From assembly GCF_000764305.2 (NCBI RefSeq), contig NW_025944987.1, forward strand, positions 124,001 through 188,000: a stretch of DNA of 64,000 bases, read 5' to 3'. The stretch is from Hyalella azteca (Eukaryota > Arthropoda > Malacostraca > Amphipoda > Hyalellidae). The notes under the pieces are model-generated. The model had not been told where the DNA came from and did no database searches. It worked only from the letters and a program-made list of their open reading frames with translations. A program made the position numbers and the translations under genes. How positions within the stretch are numbered: the stretch's first letter is position 1; every line of letters starts with the position of its first letter. This document shows positions 24,623 to 36,133 of this stretch, one piece after another.

Positions 24623-26800
24623 CTGGCATGATGTTTAGCATTCATTGTAATCTTTCCATGAATAACTTATAAGAGATTTGTTTCTTAATAATAATATCAA
24701 TATCGATAATCATAGGTTTGCGCTTTTCGTACGAGGAAAGTAAATTCACCGGCGGCCGCAATTACATTCCTGAAGTCATGTATGGTGAGTCGTCATGACA
24801 TTATAAAATAATCGTGTGTCCAACGAAGTAACTATCTAAAGGCAGTTCAACAGTGTTTACTTAAATTTTCAGTTATTCGAGATTTCAAAGAACTTTTTAT
24901 ACAAAAAACATCTTTGGGCACCTTCGGCACCCGCTGGATACTAACATTTTCCCATGAGCGCATCAATCTGTGGGTACTTTCTTGTTAATTTGAAGATACT
25001 GTAAATAGTCTGACTGGAATATGTCATCATGACTAAGCCTGATATGTTAACCATCTCCTTGTCGAGACGAGAGTACCTTAAACTTTTATTCTTGGGAAGC
25101 GCAATGTCCTTCAGGTAAAGTCGACAGTACTTCTAAATTAAAGTACATACATGCACCAAATCTATTTGGGTATAAATAACTAGAATTAATAACGAAATTA
25201 GTATACATAACCAACACTGCGAGCCCACAATCATAAGAAGAGCGTCACTTAGATAAAATGAGTCAATACTTGAGAGTGTCAACTGAGGGAAAGAGCCAAA
25301 GAATGTGTCAATGTACATCATCGGGTACAATGCTAGATTTTATAATTTGTCGTTTTTATTTGAATTAAAGCCATGAGAAAAATTATCAGCTAATTCATTA
25401 GAACTGTTGGGATGTGTCTTTCATATTGTTGAAATTATGTATTGTATTCCAATTCATTGTTGATTATATTTTTAGATGTTAATTTTGTGGTGAAAAGACA
25501 TAAACGGAACGAAAATGTGTTACTTTCATAAACATCGGCTTCTCCAGTCCGAAAAAATTCGTCAATGAGCTTTCCAACAGACACCGGACTGTGAATCGAC
25601 GTTGAATAATTATCTAACGTTGTTTGGTTGAATTGCCGTGTATTAAATGTTGTTTCAACGTCACATGCATAAGTTCTCTCACCTTGGAGAAAATGTTCGA
25701 CACTTTTTCTCCTGTAGGGAGCTTCAGCACCATCATCAGTTGCAGGAACTTTATTGAAGAAGATTTCAAAATCAACATTTGTTTGCTATGTATTAATATA
25801 TTTTGGAATGAGGAAAAACGATGCTTTGATTGACTGTCGCCTATATTTTAATGCGAAGTTATTTACTCAGCTGGATTGGGTGCCCAGAGATTTACTATAG
25901 GACAATTCGTTTTGATTTGTGTTGAAGATGAGAGCCTATAAGTCCTCAGCGTGTTTCAAATTAGTTGCTACTCAAGGAAAAAAACTTTAAGTTAAGCACT
26001 TCAAACACGGCGCAATTTTTGTTTCGATTGCCTCAGACAAAATAGCTTGCATCATTACTCGATTAGAAGCTACATCGCAGTACCAGCCTCTCTTGGACTC
26101 TAGCATGCACGTGTCTTCTACAGCGAAGTCCTCTCGTGTGCCGGCGCCATCTGCAGAATTTAATTCGCCCAGCGAAGAGTTTGTGACCGGATAATGGAGC
26201 TTTGATCCCTCCCGTGCAAGATTAAAGAAGTCTGCCAAGAACATATGTCCTGATGATGGAGGTTTGTATCTTGCCCGGAAAAATTAAATCAGTCTTTGCA
26301 AAGAAGACGTGTAGATTAACAGCACTAAATATCTGCGTTCTTTCTACTGTAATCCACGATTAATATATGTGACATTGACTAAATCTTGGGAAGCTTAATT
26401 ATAATGTTTTTTAGGGACGATTATGTTTAAATGTCAAATTATCAATCGTAGCGTGCAACCAATCGGTCCGATATTGCTCCGAAAACAAAATCCTGACTCG
26501 TTGCCGGGATTTTACCTTGCCCCCTTTTTGACTCCTTGCCGTTCTCCGAGACTCCTTAATTGCCGTTCTCCTAATTTCTCTTGATTAAATTCATCAATAT
26601 TAAAATCATGAAATTATTCATCAAAATCGTGAAATTAAGCATACATGTAAGTATCCGGTGTCAATCAGGCGTCTCATTCCATTCATTATAATTATATTTT
26701 AATATTAGATCATCGGTAATTGAGCGATATAATATTCACTAGACGTGGTAGAGCTTGATGGAAAAGGACTAGACATGCACAACATCACGTGAATAATAAC
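24623..26800. other. gene-free stretch upstream of locus B
   Basis: This is where a first exon for locus B would be expected, but no minus-strand ATG with a signal peptide and donor was found. An 85-codon minus frame at 26244-25987 has four cysteines and a fairly protein-like composition but matches no domain I recognise. Confidence 0.4.
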
Positions 26801-26834
26801 GAATCACGACGTCAGTAGCGGGCGGAGGTCGTGA

Positions 26835-26850
26835 TGCTATAAAAGGGCCG
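26835..26850 (+). promoter_or_regulatory. strong TATA-like core promoter with no recognised gene
   Basis: tgctataaaagggccggg is a near-ideal TATA box in a locally GC-richer setting. A CACGTGA site lies about 50 bp upstream. Sequence at 26930 onward is transposon-derived, so any first exon would be very short or disrupted. No downstream coding exon was identified. Confidence 0.4.
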
Positions 26851-27060
26851 GGAATCTTAGTAAAAGAGTAGCTCAAACTCGCTTTATAGCAACTCCAACC
26901 TAACTGTCGACGTTTTTAGCCTCATACAAGGTGATTCACGGAAATTTCTTGATTTGAAAGCTCAATGAAAAAAAACTAATAAGATATCATTACGATATGA
27001 ACTAAATTGAATCAGGCATTACCTGAAAAAATTTATCATATAGTTTTAACGATCACATCG

Positions 27061-27393
27061 GACAAATGACGGCCCCCATTGGCAATGCATTCTGTTAGGC
27101 GATTTTTGAAGTTCCGTTCAACTCGCTGAAGCATATTGACGGGTTTTGACCTTATTTCATAAGAGGTGACAATCTTTAGCCGGCCTGATCCCCCGATTTG
27201 GCAGCGTGTACTTTTTTAAGGGGTTTACCTTAAATCCATTGTTTACAATGACTGTCCAAGGACCTTACCTCATTTGAAGAACAACATACGCCAAGCCATG
27301 GCCAACATACCCGTCAATATGCTACAGCGAGTTGAACGGAACTTAAAAAATCGACTAACTGAATACATTGAAAATGGGAGGCCATCATTTGTC
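27061..27393. repeat. inverted repeat built from a transposase end
   Basis: 27061-27143 is the reverse complement of 27310-27393 at roughly 85% identity. Both arms encode the same transposase tail. The structure can fold into a hairpin with a loop of about 165 bp. Flanking sequence on both sides remains similar for a short distance beyond the arms. Confidence 0.75.
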
Positions 27394-27400
27394 TGATGCC
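27180..27400 (+). pseudogene. mariner/Tc-like transposase C-terminal remnant
   Basis: Across two frames the plus strand reads PPIWQRV, then a frameshift, then RTLPHLKNNIRQAMANIPVN and MLQRVERNLKNRLTEYIENG. This resembles the end of the DDE transposases with N-terminal DUF4817-type domains common in arthropods. Frameshifted and truncated; no N-terminal part nearby. Confidence 0.6.
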
Positions 27401-27449
27401 ATCTTTAAAACTCACCATTTCATCATTTTTCCGATGTCTCAATTACAGA

Positions 27450-28590
27450 TTGTTTAAACTAAGAATATAATTATAATGGATAGAATGAAGTGCCTGATTG
27501 AAACCGGATAAAAGTACACCACTGCAAAATTGAGCAGGTTTTCAGCAAATATTTGGTCATATATATTTATTCATTGAATTGTTTCCGATTTTAGAACATC
27601 GTTTTCCAAAAATTGTTGATAATACCAAAATTTAACTAACAGGACATTTGTCCAGTCTTCGATCAAGAGGCCACGTCTGCAAGACTAGATCCATTTAAAT
27701 GAGAGTCTACGTCCATATTTGCAGAAATTTATTAATGTTGCTAACTATTTAAGCATTCAAAGTTGCTCTCTAATTTATTAGCACATGTACCACCCATACC
27801 TGCATAATTTAACTTTTATCGACTCCAATACTTTGGCATTCCATAGCGATGCTCTAATATGGCGTCTAATAATAATAAAAAAAAATAAAAAAAAGTAATT
27901 ATAGTAATAATAATATCATTATTCTATGTGACTATAAACAATATTGTAGAGCCTAACAATAGATATAAAAATGTACCTACGTTATAACGTAGCAAGTTGC
28001 TGATCAATAAAAGGCGAACTCTTGGCTACAGAATGAATTTGTCCAAAGCTCTTAAGTTCCGGTCCAATCTATCGGGTAAAATTTTAATGTTCACGCGAGA
28101 AAGATGCTGTATAAAAAACTGACATGTCCCGTCATATTATAAAATGAAGCAAAATCAACGGAATTCACGACGACAAGTTCAGGATGAAGAAATAGAATTG
28201 CAGTAAAATAAATATGGTTTCGTGGTAAAATTAAATTTTACTATGCACGAGAGGCTGCTATCTTACGTAACGTGGTTGTTAAACTTTAAAATGAACCACA
28301 TTTTTAGCGTTTTTATGTAATCGCGACAAGGGAATTAATAATTCCAGTTTCAAATAATCAGATATATTTATCCCATAGCAAATAAATAAGATTGACTAAA
28401 ATGCATGTGAGTGTCATTATTCCTGCAACTTTAGAAAATATTTATAATAGGAAATTCAATAAGTTACCCTCTTCATTTTTAAAATTAATATTTGTTTATA
28501 TTTATTTTTAAATTCACTTCTATATCACTGCTGAGATAGTCTTCGTAACTGTGCGTTTTATATTCCAGTTTTGCAGTTGATTCATTTATT
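27450..28590. other. gene-free AT-rich stretch
   Basis: No gene seen. Contains A/T homopolymers and a short poly(A/T)-rich run at about 27868-27920. Confidence 0.4.
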
Positions 28591-28864
28591 GTTAGCGCCA
28601 AATTAAAGTTGATTATTGATTATCATTGTAAGCGCCCAATTATGGTTGATTATTGATTATTATTGCTAGCTCTCAATTAACGTTAATTGCTGATTATTAT
28701 TGTTTATGCCCAATTAAAGTTGATAATTGATTGTTATTGTAAGCGCTCAATTAAACTTGATAGTTGACTATTATTGTTAGCGCCCAATTAAAGTTTTAGT
28801 TGACTATTTTTGTTAGCGCCCAATTAATGTTGATTATTAATTATTATTGCTAGCGCCATTAAAA
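28591..28864 (+). repeat. 37-bp tandem repeat, about 7.4 copies
   Basis: Units start with g(t/c)tagcgcccaattaa at 28591, 28628, 28665, 28702, 28739, 28776, 28812 and 28849, so spacing is 37 bp (once 36). Sequence is unrelated to the 37-bp array at 16 kb. Confidence 0.9.
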
Positions 28865-29370
28865 TTCGTTTTCTATTAAGGATTTTTTCCTAATAATTGA
28901 TGTAAAGAAATAATGTGATTAAAATATGCTAAGGTGCATGAAATAAAATCAAGTATTTCAATGCGTAATAAGATATGTTTTTGCGTCTGTACTAAAAGTG
29001 ATTCCATTAAAAAACTTTTTGCACGTGAATGTTCTGAAATCATTGCATAATCGGGTTTTGAAGTTCAAGTTGTCTGAATTTCGACGACAATACCAATGAT
29101 AGCAAATAAAGTCTTGATTTCGAGCAATTGTTGTTGACAGCATTAATTGATACATTGGTTTTCAATTATTCCAATCAGCAAACTAATTCTTTGTGAATTT
29201 CAAGTTTAGGAAAACATGCCCCTCATTTTTATGAATAGGATATCTAAAATTGAGCACACAGGTCTAATTCGCCCACACAAAATATGATTTAGTTCAATAT
29301 ATCAGATGGATTTAGCGGTGACATAACTTCAAACTAAATTGAAGTTACTTTAATATACAATATCAAATTG

Positions 29371-29506
29371 CGTTAAGCAGCAGTGCTAATTACGTTAAGC
29401 AGCTGAACTGCGTTAAGCAGCAGTGCTAATTACGTTAAGCAGCTGAATTGCGTTAAGCAGCAGTGCTAATTACGTTAAGCAGCTGAATTGCGTTAAGCAG
29501 CAGTGC
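29371..29506 (+). repeat. 40-bp tandem repeat, 3.4 copies, cut by an N
   Basis: Unit gcgttaagcagcagtgctaa followed by ttacgttaagcagctgaa(c/t)t repeats at 29371, 29411, 29451 and 29491. Each unit itself contains two cgttaagcag half-units. The array stops abruptly at the single N at 29507. Confidence 0.9.
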
Positions 29507-29507
29507 N
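29507..29507. other. single N at a repeat junction
   Basis: The ambiguous base sits exactly between two unrelated tandem arrays, suggesting an assembly join rather than a read error. Confidence 0.8.
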
Positions 29508-29700
29508 ACTTGAAGCTGCAGCCACGTAGAGCTACAACTACTTGGAGCTACTTGAAGCTGCAGCCACGTAGTGCTACAACTACTTGGAGCTACTTGAAGC
29601 TGCAGCCACGTAGTGCTACAACTACTTGGAGCTACTTGAAGCTGCAGCCACGTAGAGCTACAACTACTTGCAGCTACTTGAAGCTGCAGCCACGCAATCC
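29508..29700 (+). repeat. 42-bp tandem repeat, about 4.5 copies
   Basis: Unit cttgaagctgcagccacgta followed by g(a/t)gctacaactacttggagcta. Because 42 is a multiple of three the array is open in one frame and spells a repeated LKLQPR..ATTTWSY peptide; I read this as a by-product, not a gene. Confidence 0.9.
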
Positions 29701-30880
29701 AAACTTCCTTGCGTGTTAATCACTACGAGTCTTCAATGCCGAGCTGTGAAGAAAATCATCGTCAATTCTACAACTGCCGTGAAAGTTTTATTTAATTGTA
29801 ACTTTTGAACGAACGGTCTCACGCCATCGCATGTTCTTGCCCTATTGTAAACTTGGTGGAATTCGTTAGGATTTACTCTGTGATTGACCGCGGCTGGCTG
29901 CGGTTCCTCAACGGCGCGTAATTAGACTTTGTATTAAACAAAAACTTTCATTCGACTACTTGCCTATATGCCGCGGAGGTAATTACTGAAGGCTTCAGTA
30001 TTTGGAACGTCTGAATTGAACGGAACTAAACTTATTGAAAATGTTTCTACAAAAGTATAATTCTGGTCATTTGCTCATGGAGGCAGTACTGGACATGTTC
30101 GAAAAAAGATTAAAAAATTGTCGTCAAAAGCAATAAAAATAAAGAATAGTCTTAGAAATAATCGCCTCATCTAAATGAGCTTTATTGATAAATGAGATTA
30201 TAAAAAATAACCATGGAGTGGATGCTTGAGTACTTTCGTCTGTCAAAAAGCAAAATATATGAGTAAATCTAGTGAAAACTCGATTAATTCTCAACCCTTG
30301 TTACGAAGCTAAATGTCTTTAAAATGATGACATTCATGAAGTAATTCATCTTCCACTATTGCGGAAACTAGGCTATACTTTTTGCTATTGCTTAAACAGC
30401 TGCTGTTCACTGCTTGCAATCTCCCCTTATACCCCCAACAGAATGAAAATCTACACAGTAGTTTCCAAAAACAACCAAGTCATTTTAAAGTTGCTTTTGA
30501 AGTCATTTAAATACCACTTGATGTGATCAAAAAGCTCTTAGATGACATCAAAACACAGCTTGTTATCAACAAAACTCTCTTTTATATCGTTAAGGTGCTG
30601 GTGCATTTAATACGAGTCATTGTAATCCATACTGAAGTTACCTGGATGTGGTAAATACCCTATCAGGGGACGGAAGATTCAATGCCGCCTTGTAAATATA
30701 TTCTAGAATCCAACTGTGATCTTTGAAGTCATTTTTAGATCCGAGCACTAAATTCATCTGACTTGATAGCAAGATCCGTTGATGGTGGCAGGACCACCTG
30801 GTGGTTCTATGAAAGGGTATTACGTGGGCAGGGGCAGGTGAGAACTCTTAAACGTGGAGGTTGCTTCGGAAAAGTGGACC
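29701..30880. other. gene-free stretch
   Basis: No gene or repeat family recognised. Confidence 0.4.
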
Positions 30881-30885
30881 AGTAT

Positions 30886-31010
30886 GGAGCCACAGTGTGG
30901 AGCCCCAGTATAATGGAGCCCCAGTGTGGAGCTCCAGTATGAAGCCCCAGTTTGGGCTTAGTTTGGAACCCCAGTATGGAGCACCTGTATGGAGCCCCAG
31001 TCTGGAGGCC
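30886..31010 (+). repeat. 15-bp minisatellite (ggagccccagtatgg type)
   Basis: Degenerate tandem copies of a 15-mer, ggagccccagtrtgg, with interruptions. The period is a multiple of three and gives short spurious frames on both strands. Confidence 0.8.
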
Positions 31011-31261
31011 TATGTAGACTGCGTAATGCAAAAAGCAAGCGAACGCTGGCATAACCTACCCTGTTATGAAAAAATCGACTACGGCTGATAAATGACCCAT
31101 TCTGCGATGTAAAAAACCAACGACGAATGACATGACTTTTGTAAGAGATGAGAAACCAAGGGACCAGTCGTCGTTCACCCGTCTGACGTTTTTTCGCTTT
31201 TGGAAACATCCCATTCCTAAAATTAAATGGTCATGTTAGTTTTTTGGGGAATCGTGCTTTA

Positions 31262-31766
31262 AATTGCTGAATTACACTTTATTTTAATGTGCCTGAGATT
31301 TGAGTTTTTAGGATCTGACTCAATGTTGGCAGATGCTTAGTATATTCTATATGTTATCAATATGTCGTGCCGAAATCGCGGAATTGCCGATTCTAAGGAA
31401 TCATCTGTAGAATCAGCATCTATAGTTGCCGATTCAGAAAATCGGAAGTTAGAGTTAGAGCATAAATCTACAGTTAGTGTTAGAAAAAGGTTAGGTCAAG
31501 ATCCTTTATAGATAATTATTAAAAAAAAACCTGGCTCACATACCTAACTCCAGATTCTTATATGTAGTATAGAAATGCTGATTCAACAGAATCGGCAAAC
31601 TGGCTGCTGATTCCATAGAATCGGAAATTCCACGATTTCGGCACGACATATACATACTGTCTATTATTGATATCATATAGAATATACTAAGCATTTGCAA
31701 ACATTTAGTCAGATCCGGAAAACTCAAACTTCAGGCACATTAAAATAGAATGTAATTTTGTGAATT
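31262..31766. repeat. fold-back inverted repeat (~500 bp)
   Basis: Sequence from about 31262 to 31430 is largely reverse-complementary to about 31590-31766. Matching blocks include cgtgccgaaatcg with cgatttcggcacg, tatattctatatg with catatagaatata, tttgagtttt with aaaactcaaa, and the outer ttaatgtgcctga with tcaggcacattaa. Arms of about 170 bp separated by about 150 bp resemble a fold-back or MITE-like hairpin. No coding capacity, and no target duplication was resolved. Confidence 0.75.
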
Positions 31767-31899
31767 CGACACGATATATAAAAGCAGGTTTCATTGAAAA
31801 CCATAGAATTTGTATTATTGACGATTTTCTTCTTAGTTTAATTTAAAATTTAATTAAAATTTTGATTGAAATTTAATACAAAATTTTAATTTAAAATTC

Positions 31900-32800
31900 T
31901 TTCGATGACGTTATTGTATCAAAATGCTGGTCTCAACAAACCTTCTTTGAAGCAAAATTAACAGACCACATCGGTTTCTTGGAGAACTTCCGCTTTTTTC
32001 AGGGTCCATTGTTGCGTATAGTCCGGACCTTGACGTTTTTGTCAAGGGTATCACCAAGCCAGTTAAGGTCATCAATGATTTTGAGATGAAGTTACTTGTT
32101 TGTAATACTCACTGTTGTAGTGAATGGTCCAATTACACCAATTAATGTAGTCCAAAGGATGAAGAGGTCAACAACCTTGTTTGAAGCCAAATTTACAGAT
32201 TACATCGGCGTTTCGGAGATCTCTCTCTTTTTTAGGGTCCATTAATTAATGTTTCCTATTGTCAGGAGCTTGACGTTGTTGTCAAGGGTATCGCCAAGCC
32301 AGTAGAATTCAGCGATGATTTTGAGAGGAAGTTGCTTGTTTGAAATACTCAAGGTCGTAGCTGTTGGTCCAATTACTCTAGTATAGTCCAAATGATGGAA
32401 AAGTCTACAACCTTCTCTACAGTAAAATTAACAATCTATACCGGTCTCTAGGAGAACTCCCTCTTTTTTGCAGAGTCCATTGTTTCGTATAGTCCGAAGC
32501 TTGACGTCGTTGTCAAGTGTGTCACCAAGCCACTTGTATTAACCGATAAGCATGAGATAAAGTTGCTTGTTTTTAAAACTCAATGTCGCAGTTGTTGGTC
32601 TAATTCCTTCAATGCTGTCAAGATTATGAAGTTGACAATGACCTTTGAAGCAAAGTTTATAGACCACACCTCTTGGAGGATTACTGCTTCCAAGCAGTGG
32701 AGTGGTCATTGTTGCGTATGGTCTGGAGCTTGACGCTATCATGGGTTTCACAGAGCGTGTTCAATTTATCGATAATTTCGAGATGAAGTTGAGTTAGTTT
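31900..32800 (-). repeat. ~235-bp tandem repeat, 4 copies
   Basis: The block cttgacg..gtt.tcaaggg.atc.ccaagcca recurs with ttgacg at 32030, 32270, 32501 and 32730 (spacings 240, 231 and 229). On the minus strand parts are open and read peptides such as NKQLHLKIIDDLNWL and VKLRTIRNN, so the unit may derive from a coding repeat. Copies differ by substitutions and indels and no continuous frame survives. Confidence 0.75.
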
Positions 32801-33044
32801 GAGATACTTTTCTGAGTCTTCAAATTTCTTATTTATGAATTCAATTTTGATTTGTATCGGAATTAATTTATTTCTGTATCGCATTGTTATCATTTCACCC
32901 CCTGCTGCCGTGTCATGAGCGCAAAATATTCGTTTAAAAATTCCTCTTTAAAAACAACACAAGACAACACTTCTGAAGAATCCAGTGTCTCCAGTGTTAC
33001 ACATGTACAATGAATTTCTAATTTTATTATTATATATTAAAAAT

Positions 33045-33390
33045 TGTTTTTTTTATACTTTTATTTTTTGAAATTATAAAGTCTAAATTTTTCAAAATTA
33101 TTTAATCTGTCAATTGATGCATACATTGTCTCCGACTTTACGCAAGTGTGAAAAATTTCAGATCGATTGGACAGGTAGAAGTGTGTTGAATATCGATTAT
33201 AAGTCATGTAGCAGACAATTTTTTTTTTCATTTGTTTTAGAATCATAAAATAAAATTTTTTAAAATTTCAAAATTATTTATTCTGTCAATTGATTCATGC
33301 ATTGTTCCCAACTTTATACAAGTGTGCAAAATTTCAGATCGATTGAAAAGGTAGAAGTGTGTTAAATATCAATTATAAGATTTGGAGCAG
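33045..33390. repeat. ~185-bp tandem duplication
   Basis: Two copies share tcaaaattattta.tctgtcaattgat, caagtgtg.aaaatttcagatcgattg and aggtagaagtgtgtt. The second copy ends in cagacagacaggcaaacaaac. Confidence 0.75.
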
Positions 33391-33699
33391 ACAGACAGGC
33401 AAACAAACTAGGAGTCACCGGTCGAGATTCAAACCCCTGCCAAGACTGCAGTATTCGAAAAAAGTTTCATACCTATACCTACATATATTCAACGCATTTT
33501 AACAATTAAATATATTAAAATTATCAGAGTATAGGCTTAATTACGACCATCTACTACCAAAATCCGATGCGTGAACAGCGATTACAATACAGATGAACGA
33601 GTCCAAAGACTAACATATAGGAAGAACTTATGCCGAACTCTGACGAAAATAACGTCGTGGCGACGACATGAAAACGACGGTAGAGAGGTCAGTCATCTT

Positions 33700-34215
33700 T
33701 CAAGCATGCATTATCATCTATCAATTTATCAGTAATCAATGAATCGTTTATCAATTAGTCAGTAATCAATTAATCAGTAATCAATCAGTCAGTTATAAAT
33801 TAATCAGTTATCAATCAATCAATTAGCAATTAACTAGTTGTAAATTAATCAATTATCAATAAATCAGTTAATAATTAATCATTCATTAAGTATTCAGTTA
33901 TCAATCGATCAGTCTTCAAATAATCAGTTATCAATCAATCAATTAGCAATTAATTAGTTACCAATTAATCAATTATCAGTCAATCTGTTATCAATGAATC
34001 AGTTAATAATTAAGAATTCATTAATTATTCAGTTATCAATCAGCCTACAAATAACCAGTATTAAGATTACCAGTTATCAATTAATCAGTTATCAATTAAT
34101 TAATTATCAAACAATCAGTCATCGAATAACAAGGCACTTATTATTAATCAGTTATCAACTAATCAGTTGTCAATTAATCAGTTATCAATTAATCAGTCAT
34201 GAAACAATCAGTCAA
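33700..34215 (+). repeat. degenerate TATCAATTAATCAGT satellite
   Basis: Over 500 bp is built from imperfect copies of tatcaattaatcagt and shortened variants. Unit length drifts between about 11 and 15 bp. No gene. Confidence 0.85.
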
Positions 34216-34800
34216 TATTACAGTCCAGTCGCGTTAATTTGTATAATATTTTTATTATACTTATTATCATACGCATTTAATTAACTATTACATTTTTTTG
34301 AAATTTTATTAATATATTAACTAAATCTCGGCACTATTCGCCGTCGAAGAGTTCAGGTTCGTGATGGAATGGAATGCGCCCTGTGGAGTTTAAGTTCAAT
34401 GATTTCTCATTGATGTTTTGGATTTTAATAAAGTTTGGGAAACGTAATTGCCTCGTATTGCAGAGAAAAATTGAATTTCGATTAATATTCCTAATAAACT
34501 TTTGGTTCCTACTTCTCGAACAATTACATTGCAGTACATTGAACAATATTGTTGAAATGCTCCTCGATCAGTTCTTGTAGAGAATTTGAGTGCAATTTCT
34601 TCTACAGTAATTCAAGTTCTAGAACGCTAATCATTATAGATTTTAAATCACGATGGTAATTATGCGAGATTAGAGAGAGGGCTTAGCGGTCACCTCGGTC
34701 AGATATGAGACTTTTTTATTTATATGTGAACTTAGTCAAAGTCGGACAAAATGCGTGACGTTAATTCTGATTTAACTTTATCATTTCACTAATTTCGAAG
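34216..34800. other. gene-free stretch
   Basis: Overlapping open frames on both strands at 34334-34580 have no recognisable domain. Nothing else seen. Confidence 0.35.
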
Positions 34801-34810
34801 ATGGAAGCTT

Positions 34811-34997
34811 GCAGCACGTCTAAGCATGCAGCACGTGTAAGCATGCAGCACGTGTAAGCATGCAGCACGTGTAAGCATGCAGCACGTGTAAGCATGCAGC
34901 ACGTGTAAGCATGCAGCGCGTGTAAGCATGCAGCACGTGTAAGCATGCAGCACGTGTAAGCATGCAGCACGTGTAAGCATGCAGCACATGTAAGCAT
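34811..34997 (+). repeat. 17-bp tandem repeat, 11 copies, palindrome-rich
   Basis: Unit gcagcacgtgtaagcat, 11 copies starting at 34811, exactly 17 bp apart. Eight copies contain the palindrome CACGTG (E-box core); copies 1, 7 and 11 have CACGTC, CGCGTG and CACATG. Each junction creates the palindrome GCATGC. Confidence 0.95.
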
Positions 34998-35374
34998 CGA
35001 CATTATACATCATGAAGAAGCTCAGGTACGATAATAAAAGAAATATACAATGAGGAATTCAACTTCAAATAATCTCTTCTTTGATGTTTTAAAATGCTGT
35101 ATAATTAACTTAGGAGTTAGGAGACCGACTAACTCACATTCCAGAGCTAAACGAATATTGATTTAGTGACCTATAACAATCATAACCATTAATCGGGACT
35201 GCGCGTCGAACAATAATCAATCCATTAATTTTCGGGTCTGGTTATTGGAAAACTTTCTTGAAACGAATAGAGCAATATTGTAGATTTTAGTGTTGCACTG
35301 TTGATGAAACGAACTGAAGTGCAATTGATTTCTTACGATACGAAAGGCCACAAAATTATATTATTTTCTTCACA
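34998..35374. other. gene-free stretch
   Basis: AT-rich, nothing recognised. Confidence 0.35.
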
Positions 35375-36133
35375 CGAGGGTGCTTCAAAAAGTTCATGGA
35401 AAATGGACATAACTAAAAATTCCATGAAAAGAATTTGATGTCAATGCGCCAGAAGGATCCTGTTTCAATGTTATATAGGTTGATTTCCTCAAAAACAAGC
35501 AAAATATTACGGCTGTTTATTATGATTCTGAAGAAATTTTGATAAAAATTTCCAAGAGAATCGTTTAAAAACGCCTTAGGAAGCAGCATCAGCGCGCACT
35601 CTTCTACCAAGACAACGCACTCGCGCATAGCGCTTGGCAGACAAGGGCTTGCTACGCGAATTTCGATCCGAAATCATTCAGCTTTCACCTTATAGGATCG
35701 ACATAGCTCCCTCCAACTTTTTTTCATCTTCAAACCTGAAAAAATGATTCAAAGGTACCAAGTTATCCTCAATTGAAGCAAAAAAAAGAGATCCTACAAC
35801 ATGGTTCAAATCGCAGGCTTCTCAATTTCACACAGATGGACTTGGTGGATGGTATCAGCTTTCACAGAAATGTATTTACCTAGACAAAGCATATGTAAGT
35901 AAAAAAATATAACTCAGTACTCAATGCAGTGAGTGACAGAGAGCGCATTTTTCTCGTCGACAAAAACATGAGGTCACGGACAAACGGACAGACGGACGGA
36001 CAGACAGACAGACAGACGGACATTGCGAGCACAATAGTGCATTTTTTCCATAAATGAGAAAATGCGCTAAAAACTTATGATTTTGATCCTTTTTTTATCT
36101 GTTATTTTCCACGAACTTTTTGAAACCCGCTCG
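35375..36133 (+). mobile_element. mariner-type element remnant
   Basis: The left end reads cgagggtgcttcaaaaagtt and the right end, reverse-complemented, cgagcgggtttcaaaaagtt. This is the terminal repeat style of mariner elements. The plus strand keeps a fragment of the DDD transposase including ALFYQDNALAHSA (the conserved QDNA-HTA box) and a decayed SPDL-like region (IGST-stop-LPP). The right half is interrupted by an inserted 173-bp repeat (35901-36073). Only a right-side TA flank is evident. Confidence 0.75.
35901..36073 (-). repeat. 167-bp dispersed repeat, copy 3, nested in mariner
   Basis: Reverse-orientation copy of the repeat at 11238 and 46069. The microsatellite core here is a gacgga/cagaca run. 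Its insertion into a mariner remnant gives relative age: the repeat moved after the mariner arrived. Confidence 0.65.

Noticed and set aside
25987..26244. 85-codon minus frame with four cysteines
   Set aside because: Considered as a lost exon of locus B, but cysteine spacing does not fit PAN and it has no signal peptide or donor.
30807..31209. Three overlapping frames around the 15-bp array
   Set aside because: Low-complexity translation of ggagccccagtatgg units; no start context or domain.
28591..35000. Regular repeat arrays as possible CRISPR arrays
   Set aside because: Units are contiguous without unique spacers and the genome is eukaryotic; these are satellites.
34761..35013. HVLHAYTCCML-type repeated peptide frames
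   Set aside because: 17-bp array read in shifting frames; two frames are open at once, so it is not protein-driven.
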